DNA from: Sparassis latifolia | Taxonomy: Eukaryota > Basidiomycota > Agaricomycetes > Polyporales > Sparassidaceae | DNA: 64,000 nt | Direction: 5' to 3' | Assembly: GCA_018466975.1 (NCBI GenBank) | Contig: CM031561.1 | Coordinates: forward strand, 2,418,001 to 2,482,000 | Shown: positions 36,488 through 48,690 of the stretch, in pieces | Numbering within the stretch: position 1 is the stretch's first letter | Layout: each line of letters starts with the position of its first letter | Notes under the pieces: model-generated | Told to the model about the DNA's origin: nothing | Databases searched by the model: none | The model's input: only the letters and a program-made list of their open reading frames with translations | Position numbers and translations under genes: made by a program

Positions 36488-38862
36488 CTAGGTCTTTGTC
36501 TTGCTCGTAGTTTTGCTGAACAACTTCGCCTTCTCCAGTGCAGCGTAACCTGGGATGGAACAGTGAGTTCACCGAATTCGTGAAATAATCTGATATACTG
36601 CACGTACTGTGCTTGACCAGCAGCTTCTTGTAGTCCACGATCGTAATATCTTCCTTCGTAAGGTTCTTGATCTTGCGATCCTTGACCTCCCACAACTCTT
36701 CTGCAACCTGGGAGATGAGACCTTTACAACGCCATCGCGAAATATCAGTAAAACATGATCACAGATCAAAGGAGTACGCCTTACGGAAATCGTGGGACAC
36801 GATCACGACGCCTCCCTCAAACTCCTTGATCGCACGAGCAAGTGCATCAATTGATGCCATATCTAAGTGATTGGTGGGTTCATCGAGCAGGAGAATGTGT
36901 GGGTGTTCCATTGCTAATTGGGCAAACACAACACTAGAAAGCTACTTAGTAACGCAAGTTTCAATAATAAATACAGCCGCAACTTACCGATTCCGCAGGC
37001 CGTCCGATAGTTGTTTGATCGGAGCCGTCTGGTGCGCGCCCGAGAGACCGAAGCGGCCCAACTGCGCACGCCACGCCTGTCATCGGGTGAGCACTACAAT
37101 TCTTTTTGCAAGCCTCCGACAGAAAAAAATAGCCCACCTGGAGATCCTTGTCTGGGAACTTCTGAGCGTACAGCGATTGCATATGCTCAATGGGGGACTT
37201 CTCGTATGGAAGCTGGTCGGCGGAATGCTGCGAGTATTTCGCAAGCTTCAGGCCCACGTGGCGTGAAATATTACCCTCGCAGGGCTGCAGCACACCGGTG
37301 ATGAGATTCAACAAGGTCGATTTTCCTGTACCGTTCTGGCCTACGATGGCGACACGCGATTCCATGCTGCATACAGGAAGACTTACTCAGCGATCATAGC
37401 AAAATTCACGAAGAGGAGCGACGTACTCGATACCGAAAGAAAGATGCTGGTACAGATAATCCTCTTTTTTTCCTGAGTAGGAGAACGCCACATCGTTGAA
37501 AGCGAGAATAGGCGGTGGAAGTTTGCCGACATCCTCGAAGTTGAACCGAAGAGGCTTGGGCACCTCGATCTTCTCGATGAGACCCGCTGCCTCCATCTTG
37601 TCTATGATCTTCTGCTTTGACTTCGCTTGCCTGACAAGATTCGCATATGTTCCCGCAGAAGCAATGAATCTTCACGTTTGAAATGTTAGTGGACAGCAGC
37701 GATACACAACGGCATGTGGCGCACTTCTTGATGTGAGCGATTTCGTCCTGTTGCTTTTGGTATGCCTTCATTTGGTTGACCTCGTTTTCTTGCTTTGTCC
37801 GCACGTACGTTGAGTAGTTACCACCGTAGTAGACCAGTTTCTTCTTCATGGTAAGGTCCATGATGTTAGTACATACACTGTCCATGAAGTCCTGCGAGTG
37901 CGACGTGATGACGAGGATATGGTTATACATGGACAGGTAGGCTTCCAACCACACGACCGCTTCAAGATCGAGATGGTTCGTGGGCTCATCGAGCAAGAGA
38001 AGGTGTGGCTTAACGAAAAGCGCTCGCGCGAGAGCAACACGCATCCGCCAACCACCGCTCATATCCTTGGTCGGCCGCAGCATCATCTGCTGGCTGAAGC
38101 CGAGACCGTGGAGAATACTGCCGGCCTTAGCCTCGAAGGTACTGGGATCCATCTCCTCCAGCTCCTCGTACGCAGCGTCCAAAGCGAGCTCGTCGACAGG
38201 GTCCTCGACCGAGATATCTTCGATGCGCTGCTCCAGTCTGGCGACCTTCTCCTTGGCCGAGGCGACGATGTAGTCTACGGCGTTCACATCCGAGGGCTCT
38301 GCCTCGCCACGGACAAGGTAGATGTCGATGTGCTCTGGGATGTGAACGTCGCGTTCGGCAATTGATTGCAGCAATGTTGACTGGAAAGAATTAGTTGGGT
38401 CCAACGAGCTGATCGTTCCTTATGCTCACCTTTCCTGAGCCATTGTCTCCCAGGAGACCATATCGCTGCCCATAATTCAACGACACTTCAGCGCTCTCGA
38501 TGAGTAATCGCCCGTGGAACGATAGTGTAAATGAGTCAATCTTGATATCCCGACCCTTGACATCGGAGACAAGCACTCCAGAAGCACTCCTACGCAGATT
38601 GATACATAAGCACATGTGAAATCGAATGGAGTAGACCATACCGATCCGTCGCAATCTGCAGCTTCGCCATCGAGGTGAGATTCTCCTGGCTTGTTGCCGC
38701 CGACATACTAGTCATAGGTGTGTTCACCGAGCTCCCGCCATTGACGGAACCACTCGGTGTCTCCGTAGACGTCGAGGCGTCTGTGCCCCCCTTTGACTTG
38801 GATGCTTGTTTTGCGGCTTTCTCAGCCAATCGCTTTTGTTTTGATGAGGAGGGGGGCGGCAT
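36488..38862 (-). CDS. ARB1: ABCF ATPase, Arb1/ABCF2 type, 640 aa
   Basis: A soluble twin-cassette ATPase needed for 40S and 60S ribosome assembly and movement between nucleus and cytoplasm. Nine exons (38862-38642, 38589-38430, 38380-37725, 37669-37427, 37366-37138, 37076-36988, 36933-36785, 36721-36608, 36549-36488) close in frame. It has no membrane segments. Cassette 1 shows [17 protein letters not shown] and [14 protein letters not shown]. Cassette 2 shows [17 protein letters not shown] and [14 protein letters not shown], with VIVSHDFR. The N-terminus is Lys/Ser-rich followed by [19 protein letters not shown], the standard Arb1 lead. The last 20 residues are Lys-rich. The last exon exists only if the intron at 36607-36550 is removed; reading through gives an unrelated tail. 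Confidence 0.95.
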
Positions 38863-39593
38863 AGTGATAGAGAGGTCAAGAAAGTGTAGGGCCTCCTCCT
38901 TGCGGCAGTCCAGAGTATCGATCCCGGTGGCGCAAAATTTCGCTTACCTGAGCAGTACCCTTCCAAGTATGGCAGGTGTTCTAGAAACACTTAAACTCTT
39001 TCACGGTGACGCCAATACAAGCTCTGGATGTCTCAGAGATCCAGCCATGAGAAACACGGCGAGCATGAAATACATTCCGCTAGGTATTGGATAAGTCCTG
39101 GCAACCATGAATGAAAGAAGTAGCTTCTCACCTCGGACTGTGGGCGAAGTATGTATATGCATCAACTAGTAGACTACAAGCGTGACGGGACTCGTGCAGG
39201 AATATCGAACACTACAGGTCAGCGTAAACGATCGCGCTGTAAAAAGTGAGCTAATAGCGATATGGAACGCCTCAGTCGGCCTGTCGCCGTGCAGCAAATA
39301 ATATCCGCCACGGGGACCAAAGCTGGCTGTTGGCGAGCGTGACCAGATTACAAGTACTGCAATTTCTGAAGCGGACACTTCACACGCAACATATATACAA
39401 TCGTGACCTGCGTTCGATCTGCAACCTAAATGCAAACGACTTGAATTATTTTCTCGGGGGGGATGTCACGGTATGTGTGACTCAAGTATCGTCACACTAT
39501 ACAGTTACGCCGCCACCGAACGCTAAATATTCGGTAGACGCGCGTCGGAAACTATACCACTAACCTTTCCTCCACAGACGTCGGGATAAAAGC
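38863..39593. other. Divergent promoter region of two ribosome genes
   Basis: About 730 bases between the starts of the Arb1 gene (minus) and the uL1 gene (plus), both needed for ribosomes. TATA-like ACATATATACAA lies near 39391. No other gene is supported. Shared control is possible but not shown by any motif I can name. Confidence 0.55.
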
Positions 39594-40531
39594 ATGAGGT
39601 TTGTCGTCGCAGTGCTGTATTTCATAAGGAACGCTGAGGGTTGTTACGTAGCGGAAGCAAGCTCTCAGTGTCAAGCGTGCGGGGCTCCATCAAAGAGCTT
39701 CTCGCCGATGCCAATGGCGAGAAGAAGCGTAACTTTGTCGAGACTATCGAGCTTCAGATTGGTCTCAAGAACTACGACCCTCAGAGGGACAAGCGTTTCT
39801 CTGGAACCGTGAAGTGCGTTCGCTTCTTCCGTAGCCGTATCTGTAGACGATCTAATTCGGTCGACATTCATAGGCTCCCGAACGTCCCCCGCCCTCGCAT
39901 GTCCATTTGCATTCTCGCTGATGCTGCCGACATCGACCGTGCCAAGCAGATCGACCTCGAGTACATGTCTGTGGATGATTTGAAGAAGTATGTGCGATGA
40001 AAGTTGTTAAGTACGCTCGCTGACTACGTTTACCTTCAGGCTGAACAAGAACAAGAAGCTTGTGAAGAAGCTCGCCAAGAAGTACGATGCTTTCTTGGCC
40101 TCTGAGACTCTCATCAAGCAGATTCCTCGACTCCTCGGTCCCGGTCTCTCTAAAGGTAAGTCTCCTTCTTGCAGCACTGATATTCGATTGCGTACTCATT
40201 GTCCTCTACATAGCCGGCAAGTTCCCCACACCTGTGGGGCATACTGAGGACTTGAATACCAAGCTCACCGAGGTCCGCTCGACCATCAAGTTCCAGCTGA
40301 AGAAGGTGCTTTGCTTGGGTGTTGCGGTTGGCCACGTCCAGATGACCGATGACCAAGTCCTCGGAAATGTCATGCTCAGTATGTGGACTTTCCCTTTCGA
40401 ATTCGTCCGCACTCTGACGCTGCTGTGTCTCAGGCATTAACTTCTTGGTCTCTCTGCTCAAGAAGAACTGGCAGAACGTCAAGTCGTTACACATCAAGTC
40501 GACGATGGGCAAGCCTATCCGACTCTTCTAA
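39594..40531 (+). CDS. RPL1: Large-subunit ribosomal protein uL1 (L10a), 217 aa
   Basis: Forms the L1 stalk of the 60S subunit, which helps release deacylated tRNA. Six exons (39594-39598, 39658-39813, 39874-39987, 40040-40155, 40214-40378, 40434-40531) close in frame at 217 codons, the exact family length. The product starts [17 protein letters not shown] and contains [29 protein letters not shown], and the end [11 protein letters not shown], all standard. The first coding exon is just five bases, ATGAG; without the 59-nt intron the family start cannot be made. Introns are 52-60 nt. Codon use looks biased to C-ending codons, as expected for a strongly expressed gene. Confidence 0.96.
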
Positions 40532-40982
40532 ACGTTTTCGTCATTTAGGAGACCGCTGGCATCGTTCGCGATTGGCCTGATGCGAGAATGGAATGGACGG
40601 AGGGACCGAGATGACCGTGATCCAGGGCTGCAATGCACAACATGAAGCCCCGCACGCTTGGACCAACGGCTTCGTAGGGGGTTGGGAGCCGATTGGGAGC
40701 TGATGCAGCCTTACGATCACTGTGTTTTCTATAGCGCTTCACCGTTGTTTCGTTCTCGTAGATTCCGATTGTAGCTTGTTGGCATATGAGTATTTGAGTA
40801 GTCATGTCGTATGACATATTGGCACATCCCGATCTATGCGTATGGCATATCAGATCTGCAGTATTTCAGCTGGTTGTGGTTGCGTCCTAGTTGCTCGGAC
40901 GCGAAATACAAGCCCGAGCGATCCGTACTGGTTATCAACGAGCGACCCGAATGTTATTAGGCTGAGATGTCGAACGCGTAGT
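40532..40982. other. Intergenic: convergent 3' ends
   Basis: Between the uL1 gene and the stop of the Aim19-like gene. It should carry the two 3' untranslated regions. No RNA gene or repeat was recognised. Confidence 0.6.
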
Positions 40983-41556
40983 TCACGAGTCATCTGTCTG
41001 TAACAAGAAGTACTCGCTCCCATACAGAGCAGTCGAGGCTAAAGTTGCCCCTGTAAGAGCGAGTGAGACAGCACTGCGATTGGAGGTGAGAGACTTTCGC
41101 ATGTTGAAGAAAAGATATGTCAGTGACCAGGCTGCAGATATTGATGCAGGAGTGAGCAACGACGCAGACGCAGTTATCGGAGACGCGCCTGTAGTGATGC
41201 CGCTACCGTTCCGTGTATCTCCTGTGGAGAGTACGTAGCCAGCACCTGCAAAGATGGCACCAAACCCAATCCTGTGCATTATTGGAGGGAAGAACGGCCT
41301 TGGTGGAACAAATGACGAAGCGAGGACTGTGAACAACGTCAACAGAGCACGGTCAGCAGTGACATCAAGCGACACACATAGTGCTGACAAGCTCCATACT
41401 GGGATACTGCCAAGTTCGAATGAATGAGTGTCGATCACTAGCAGACATACGTTAAACGTGGAGAACAACATACGGATACTGTGAGTACGGTCGGATTACC
41501 GCCTCGATAGCAGGGTATGGAGAGTCATATGTTTTGGATTTCCCCTCGGCGGACAT
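40983..41556 (-). CDS. AIM19: Aim19 family mitochondrial membrane protein, 149 aa
   Basis: A small multi-span membrane protein of the Aim19 family (altered inheritance of mitochondria), of unknown molecular function. It starts MSAEGKSKTYDSPYPAIEAV and shows three to four hydrophobic segments, MHRIGFGAIFAGAGYVLSTG and AWSLTYLFFN, ending ASTALYGSEYFLL. The first intron is 41473-41407 (GT-AG). A second, 41188-41132, would be GC-AG (GCGCGT...CTGCAG, 57 nt, no stop). Removing it gives NGSGITTAWSLTYL, which fits the family; keeping it adds 19 residues with no family counterpart (168 aa in all). I prefer the spliced form. It is divergent from the Vps41 gene with about 200 bp between starts. Confidence 0.82.
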
Positions 41557-41760
41557 GTGTGGATTCTCCTGAAATATATGACAGTTCGAAGGAAAGTGGC
41601 TGAAATCTGTGAACACCTCTGATCGGTGCGGAGAGGAAGTTCCCGATCAGGCAATTCACCACTGACATATGCGCGTTGCCTCTTGTCCTCACCTTCTCCG
41701 CGACGTCTGACGCGCGTGTTGCTTGTACTGCGGCTGTCTCTCTGTGCTGCTGAAGCTTTG

Positions 41761-44700
41761 ATGTCCTCTCCCGAGTTAAATGGTCTCAATGAGAAAGAGC
41801 TCGACGACAACTTAGCCACAGACAGTCCGGTCGAGCTGAATGAAGCTGCCGACAATGACTACGACCACACTCATTCAAGCGGGACGTCTCCGGAACTGGG
41901 TGCAAACGGAGTCTCTAATGGCCACCAAAATAGCCATGTCGATGTCACTGGTTCCGAAACGGAAGGAGAGCGCGAGGGCACAGACGAGGAGGTCGACGCT
42001 GAGGGCTCTGACGAGGATAGAGACGACGAGGAAGACGACGAGGAGCCCGCGCTCAAGTATCAGAGGTTTGGTGGAATCGCGCATAGCCTTCTTCAAAAAG
42101 ATGCTGGCTCCGCACTGGCATATGCGAACCAACGGGTCGTCAGTGTTGTCCACTCGACGCATTCTGATGTTGAGTCTTGACTGTTATGTTCCCCCATACT
42201 TCAGGCACTGGGAACTCACGGTGGCATGGTGCACATTTTGGACCTATCTGGACAACATTTGAAGTCGTTCAGCTCACATTCCGCTTCTGTGAGCGACATT
42301 TCCCTGGATATCACCGCAGAGTTTGTCGCTAGTGCGTCAATCGACGGTGAGTAGCAGTCGCTCTCGATTTCAATACTGTGTGAGTGTGGTTCTCTAGTCC
42401 ACCCAATGAACGTTTCATTGAAGTGAACCCATCATCTTGACAAATCCTTGTCTGAGTTATCCCATCTCAGTAACTGAGATTCAGATTTCCGCTTAGGAAA
42501 TTTGTTGTGATTATGTGGAGGACTTGGATGTGTTTGCTGCTAAATCTAACATACACTGATGCCGTTCACCCAGGACAGGTCATCGTACAGTCGCTCTCTA
42601 CAACTGAAACTTCCACGTTCAATATGAAACGTTCTCTGCGGACTGTGGCACTGGAGCCTAATTTTGCTAAGAGTAGCACACGGTCTTTGGTGTGTGGTGG
42701 CATGGCAGGCGATCTGGTGCTACACGAGAAAGGCTGGTTGGGCTACAAGGAGACGACACTACACTCGGGAGAGGGTCCTATCTGGCAAGTCAGATGGCGA
42801 GACAGGTTAATCGCCTGGGCAAATGACTTGGTTCGTCCCAGCTTTGATGCAAGACGCGCCTGCCACTAACACATCGAGCAAACAGGGCGTGAAAATATAC
42901 GACACCGTGTCACAGACTCGTATCACCTTCATAGACAGACCAGCCGACAGTCCGCGCGCCGACCTTTTCAAGTGTACTCTCCAATGGCAAGACGACTCTA
43001 CCCTGCTAATAGCATGGGCGGATCATATCAAGGTTGCACGTATCCGTGCTCGTCCGCGCAGCGTAACTACCTCCGCCTCATCACATCAACCGCCTTTCCT
43101 TGCTGAGATCACAGCGGTATTCCAGCTTGATTGTATGATTGCAGGCATAGTTTCGCATCCAACACCATCAATATCTGTTCCCCCTCCACCGGACACTGCT
43201 AGTGTCACTTCTGCACCTTCAAGGCATGCGCCTAGCTTGTCTACATCCTCTGTCGCTCCTCCTCCTTCCCTCACCTCGTTCCTTATACTCGCATACACAC
43301 CACCCGACACTTCTCTCCTTACAGGGAATGAAGCCACAATGGATCGCGCAGAGCAAGCGCGCAAAGCCGCTGAGCGTCCTGACCTCCGTATCATCTCGCG
43401 CGCAGGAGAGGAGCTCGCAGCTGACGCTCTAAGTATCACCGGGTTCGAGAGGTGGAGCTGCAACGACTACGTGCTGGTGGATATCGAAGCTGGCACTGTC
43501 GTAGCTGGCAGTGGGAACGCAGGCGAGAGGTACTATCTCGTACTGAGCCCGAAGGACATCGTAGTAGTTAAGCCAAGGGACTGGAGGGACCATGTAGCGT
43601 GGTTGGTGGAGCGAAAGCAGTTCGAGGAGGCGCTAGACACGATTGAACGCCAGACGGCCTTGGGTTTAACTCTCTTACCTGGGGAGGACACGGTGAATCC
43701 TGTCCACATCGGCCAGCAATACATCGAACATTTGGTCGGCGAAGGTACGTGAGGTTCGGTTTCCGGCGTTGTTCCAGATCTGCTGACGACGTGTTGGCTC
43801 AGGCGAGTTTATCAAAGCTGCACAGTTGTGCCCCAAAGTTTGTGGACGAGACACGAAGCGTTGGGAAAACTGGATATTCGTATTTGCCCAAAAACACCAA
43901 CTACAGGTTCGTGGTAACGCCAGTCGCACACCGCTACGTAACTGACACCGGCAAATCAGACAATTATACCTTATGTACCCACCGAGTCGCCGACACTTGG
44001 ACACATGGTTTATGAGATGATCCTGGCTCATTTCCTTGCCCACGACCGACAAGTGCGTTAGACAGTAGCATATCTTCGATTATTACTCATCGTCTTGCCA
44101 CAGTCGTTGCTGCAAACAATCAAGAGTTGGCCCAAGGGAATATATGACATCCCCGCCGTTATTGTAGCCGTGCAGTCCGAACTTGACAGAGCTCCTTCCT
44201 CATCATCATTGAGCACAACTACTCCTGATTCCATAATCCTCATGGAATGTCTCGCGGAACTGTGAGCCTTGCATCTTTTCTTTTTGCATCTTCTTATTCC
44301 TTACACGTTACATTAAGATATACCACCAACCGCCAGCCAGGAAAAGCTCTTCCATTTTTCCTTCGGCTTCGGCGTCCCAATGTATTCGATCTCATCAGAG
44401 AGAATAACCTCTTTACCGCTGTCCAAGACCAGGCACTTTTACTGGTCGAATTCGATCACGAGCTCATGGAAAAACGAAAGAAGGACGGTGAAGATGTCGA
44501 TCCGGCCCAGAGCACTGCTATCACATTACTCGTGGACCACATACACTCAGTACCAGTCCGTCTGCACGTTCCCTGTGATATATCGCTGATTTACAGTTAT
44601 TGTTCAGATCGGACGGGTGGTGAGGCAGTTGCAGAGTAGGCCGTATTATCTCTACCTCTACTTAGATGCTCTGTTCAACAAGGATTCGCATCTAACGTCT

Positions 44701-45851
44701 GACTATGCGGATAGTCAGGTATACAGAGTTGATATCTTACACTCAGACGTCAATTACTCATGCAATCACTTTCCGCAGGTCAAGCTATACGCCGAATACG
44801 CTCCCCATCGTTTGATAGACTTCCTGCGCGCCAGCAACTATTACAATCTAGAAGATGTGCGACTCTCCTAGTGTCCTCTTGCCCTCGGTAACTGACCGCA
44901 GAATCTGCCAGGCGTATAATGTCTGTAGCGAACGCGACCTTGTCACGGAGATGGTCTTCCTTCTTGGTCGTATGGGCGACAACAAGAGAGCGCTGACGCT
45001 CATCATAGAACGGCTCGGGGATGTGAACAGAGTAGGTTATACCTTCATATCACATTCTGGCTCAGCACTAATTGTCGACGTACATTGTAGGCTATCGATT
45101 TTGCCAAGGAGCAGCATGACGATGATCTTTGGGAAGACCTTCTGAGGTACTCAGAAACCCGACCCGGTACGCGTCATATTAGTGAGACTCAGGACCAACG
45201 CTAACGTTACTTGTCTTTGTTATCTTTGTCAAAGCTTTCATCCGCGGACTGCTGGAAAATGTTGGAGCTGAGATCGACCCCATACGGCTTATCCGTCGTA
45301 TCAAGAACGGACTAGAAATTCCCGGACTGAAGGGCGCCTTGATAAAGATCCTACACGACTTCAACTTGCAAATATCTTTACTGGAGGGCTGCCAGACCAT
45401 ACTGGAAGGCGATTGCGCGGACCTCGCGCGCACCCTCCACAAAGACCAGACTAGCGGATTTTTCTTGAGTAGTAAGCTACGATTTCGCATGTCTTGTCCC
45501 CTCATCCCGCTGAGCATGTCCGTCTCCCAGTAAAAACGATATGCCCCATTTGCAGCCTGCCGCTGCAGCAGTCCTCACACAGTCTGATCCTGTTGTACCT
45601 GTGTCGGCACGTTGTGCACGCGGACTGCGTGTACGACGGTGACGCGCTTCCTGAGCAGCTTGACCAGAATTTCGTCGACATGGGGCTGGGCGGTGACGCA
45701 GGTATTGGTGGGAAGATTGCGTTGTGAGTATTCTTTCTTCGCGTCTTCGCTCCCATCTGCTGATGCATGCTGTAGTACCGCGATGGTCAGGGCCAAGATC
45801 AACCAGGGCTGTCCGGTTTGTCATAGTAAGAGTGAAGGACTGCGGACGTAG
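41761..45851 (+). CDS. VPS41: Vps41, HOPS tethering-complex subunit, 1038 aa
   Basis: A subunit of the HOPS complex that tethers late endosomes and AP-3 vesicles to the vacuole through Rab7/Ypt7. Fifteen exons close in frame at 1038 codons. The order is as expected: a highly acidic N-terminus (about residues 60-100), a WD40-like propeller (YQRFGGIAHSLLQ, GTHGGMVHILDLSG, SASIDGQVIVQSL), a clathrin-heavy-chain-type helical repeat region (PHRLIDFLRASNYYNLED, FLLGRMGDNKRALTLIIE) and a C-terminal RING-H2 (CPICSLPL...YLCRHVVHADC...CPVCHSK). The second intron is 227 nt, longer than any other here. The frame is open upstream of the chosen ATG, but the acidic start MSSPELNGL is the natural one. A long Ser/Pro loop interrupts the propeller near residue 380. 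Confidence 0.94.
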
Positions 45852-46397
45852 CTTGCTCAACGGGCTCCGCGCGCGGGTGCATATACCCAGGACATTACAT
45901 TGCTATGAGCTTACGGCAGGACTGCTCGAGATTGCTGATTGGATTCTCCATCTACGCACATGTCCATGAGTCAAATATGATATCTGCACTGTCAGTTTCA
46001 TTTTCTCCCAGAAACACAGATATTCCTGTGTACGAGAAAGGAAACATATCTCGAGGTCCACAGATTTGCACCGCGAGCTCGGCGATTGGCGACACTCGTC
46101 CTATAACTGAATCGTCGTAACTCGTGCGCAAACATAATTATGACCGCAGATTTTGGAATCTACTACGCGTACTGATAGAGGTATAGCAATAGTGGCTACA
46201 ATGATGTGAAGACCTGGGAGAAATGGAATCAGCATCATGCCAAGTGTGCAACATTAAAAGCCAGTGAGAAACGAAGTTCAGACAATGTATAATGATTCCG
46301 GATAGACTAAATCCTCAAAGAACGACGTTCTCAGTTGAGGGAGTCTGCTTGTCATCTCGAAGAGAAGACAAAGTATCAAAGAAAACCGAATACCCAC
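45852..46397. other. Intergenic: convergent 3' ends
   Basis: About 550 bases between the converging Vps41 and eS12 genes. It is AT-richer than the genes on either side. No supported frame or RNA gene was seen. Confidence 0.6.
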
Positions 46398-46908
46398 TTA
46401 ACGGTTCTTGAAGTAGTCAAGGAGAACGTTAAGCCCCTCGCTCTCCGTACCGTAGTCCTTGACCACGACGCACGAGCACCCGACAACCTTGCGTGGGTTA
46501 CCCTCGCGATCGATCTTGCAGAGACCAGCCCAGGTGCCGAGGACCTTCGCGTCACTGACCCGGATGAGGTTGATCTTGTGCTCCGCGCAGAGCGCCTCGA
46601 TAAGCTTAATGTACTCTGCCTCCGTGCAGGTCTCGACGAGGACGCACAAGTACGCCTGGCGCTTGTCGAGCGCCTTGGCGCACTCGCGGAGACCCCGCGA
46701 GAGGCCGTCGTGTACAAGGGCGTTCTTCAGGACTTGCTATTCATCGGAGCAGATTATTTAGTGGTATGCGCATCATGGGTAATCATTCACACACAAAGCT
46801 CACCTGAAGAGCGTCCTCTACGGACAGCTTGCCCTTCGGAGCTTCGGCGGGAGCCTCTACCTCGACCGGAGCCTCGTCAACTTGAATGTCATCTCCAGCG
46901 TCAGACAT
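46398..46908 (-). CDS. RPS12: Small-subunit ribosomal protein eS12, 147 aa
   Basis: A component of the 40S beak. There are two exons, 46908-46804 and 46736-46398. The acidic start [20 protein letters not shown] is followed by [20 protein letters not shown], then [30 protein letters not shown] and [13 protein letters not shown], all family marks. The intron is 67 nt. The start lies about 230 bp from that of the Ski8-like gene on the other strand, so the two share a short divergent promoter. Length and sequence are ordinary for fungi. Confidence 0.96.
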
Positions 46909-47142
46909 CCTGCAGAAATGAAGATCCTGTGTTAAGCTCAACGGTACACAAAGCAGGTGTCGAGTCGTACTTTTTTCAGATTAGAAAGAAGTTGGTGATG
47001 TCTTCGTCCGCTATCGTTGATGTGAGGAAAATTAGAGTTAAGTTGTGGCGACAAATATATGCAATTTGAACCCCGCCGGCAGTCTCCGGTGGCAGATGAA
47101 GATCTGTTGCAGCAGCGAAATGACAAGTACCTGTAACTTGCA

Positions 47143-48533
47143 ATGGTCCGTAGTATATTCAGCATAACTCGTCCGTTTGTTGCAATTACTGAAGTTTACG
47201 CGCAGAGCCTAGCATTTTTACACGCACACGACGGCGCAGAACGTACGCATCGCACACATTGATCCTACCGGGACTTCGCGTCTTGTCTAACGCTACACCT
47301 CCAGCCCACTCTGATGCCATTTGGGGTATTACATGGACACACGACGACACTGTCCTCACCGCGTCTGCCGATGGCTCCATCAGAGAGTGGAACTCCACGT
47401 CAGGCCAGGTGTTGCGCTCTCAGCTGGCCCATACGCATGGACTCGTATCGCTCGACGTGGACTCGGCGGGGAGACGCGCATTATACAATAGCTTGGAGGG
47501 CCTGACGTGTTTGTGGAACCTGGAGAGCGGGAAGATGGAGGGGAAGTTCGAGAGTTACGTGCGGTCGGGGGCGGAGGCGATCGAGCCATGTGAGTCGTGT
47601 GTTCGCAGTCGCTTTCTAACTACACCCTTGAACCCGTAAGAATTTTGCAGCGTGGTCCGTGTCACTGGACCCTAAGGGCCAGACGTACGCGTCGACGGGC
47701 GGGTCGGGCAACGTCACGATTCACTCCGCCGCTCGCGAGTCCTTTGGCGAGCGCCGTGCGACTCTCCCCAGCGGGCGCAACAAGTTCGGCATGTTCTGCA
47801 AATATGTGGGTCCTTCGTAGGCTGCATCGTCCGCGCGTTTTGTCCGTGTCCTTCCTCTCCTCTGCAGTTCTGCTCTCGCTGTCTTTTGCTAGTTGCTTCG
47901 GCGATGGTATGGTACTGACATTACGTGTTATACAGAGTCCCGATGGGACGCGCGTGGCGATGTCTCTGGAGACTGGTCAGATATACATCTTTGACGTTGC
48001 GTCTGCGTCACTCCAATCGACCTACACGTCGCATGCTATGGCGGTGCGTTCACTGGCTTGGTCACCCGATTCGCAAGTGTGTTCACTATTCTCCCGACTC
48101 GAATACCAAGCTGACACGCGACACCATCAGCTGCTCCTAACTGCATCTGAAGACAAGCGACTCATTCTCCATGACGTCCGTGTCTCACCATCCGGAAAGC
48201 CTGGTTCCGGTGCTGTCGCGACATTTGCGGGTCATTCATCTTGGGTACTGAGTACCGACATCTCTCCAGATGGACGCCTCGGACTCTCCGGGTATGTGGG
48301 TGCATTACGCGGTCTTAATGCACTCAACCAATCTCTTCCGTAGATCTGCCGACAAAACGATAAAAGTTTGGGACCTCTCCGCTCGCGCGGCGGTGTCAAC
48401 CATTCAGGATACGGGCGAGGTTTGGAGCGTGTCATGGCGCCCACGACCAGCGGCGAATAATTCGGCGGGCGCATTTGTGAGTGGTGGTGAGGATGGTGTT
48501 GTGAGGTGGTGGAGGGCGGCAGGGGCCGGCTAA
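47143..48533 (+). CDS. SKI8: WD40 protein of the Ski8/WDR61 type, about 343 aa
   Basis: A seven-bladed propeller like Ski8/WDR61, which joins the Ski complex (3'-5' mRNA decay with the exosome) and, in many species, the Paf1 complex. Exons are 47143-47242, 47305-47589, 47651-47805, 47936-48076, 48131-48291 and 48344-48533, in frame. WD-type units include HSDAIWGITWTHDDTVLTAS, DGSIREWNSTSGQ, LLLTASEDKRLILHDV, ADKTIKVWDLS and GEDGVVRWWRA. The first intron was inferred from a CTAAC branch site and from the join HDGAEPHSDAIW. The N-terminal 25 residues are therefore less certain, since the start lies in the short divergent promoter shared with eS12. The third intron is 130 nt. Other small WD40 proteins are possible, but the pattern fits Ski8 best. 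Confidence 0.8.
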
Positions 48534-48690
48534 GGACACTAGATCGGTGAGAGGTTGTTGGACCTTCAAAACGTATTCTTGTTCTGCGCTTAAGTGTTTG
48601 AGGTACATGACGAGAAGTACATTGTACGCTAAAGAGCGCAAGACGATCCCACTGTATACAAGCGACTATATGCGGTGTAGATTCTCACAT

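Noticed and set aside
41626..41760. Upstream in-frame extension of Vps41
   Set aside because: The added 45 residues are hydrophobic and basic, unlike any Vps41 start, and overlap the divergent promoter with Aim19. The acidic start at 41761 fits better.
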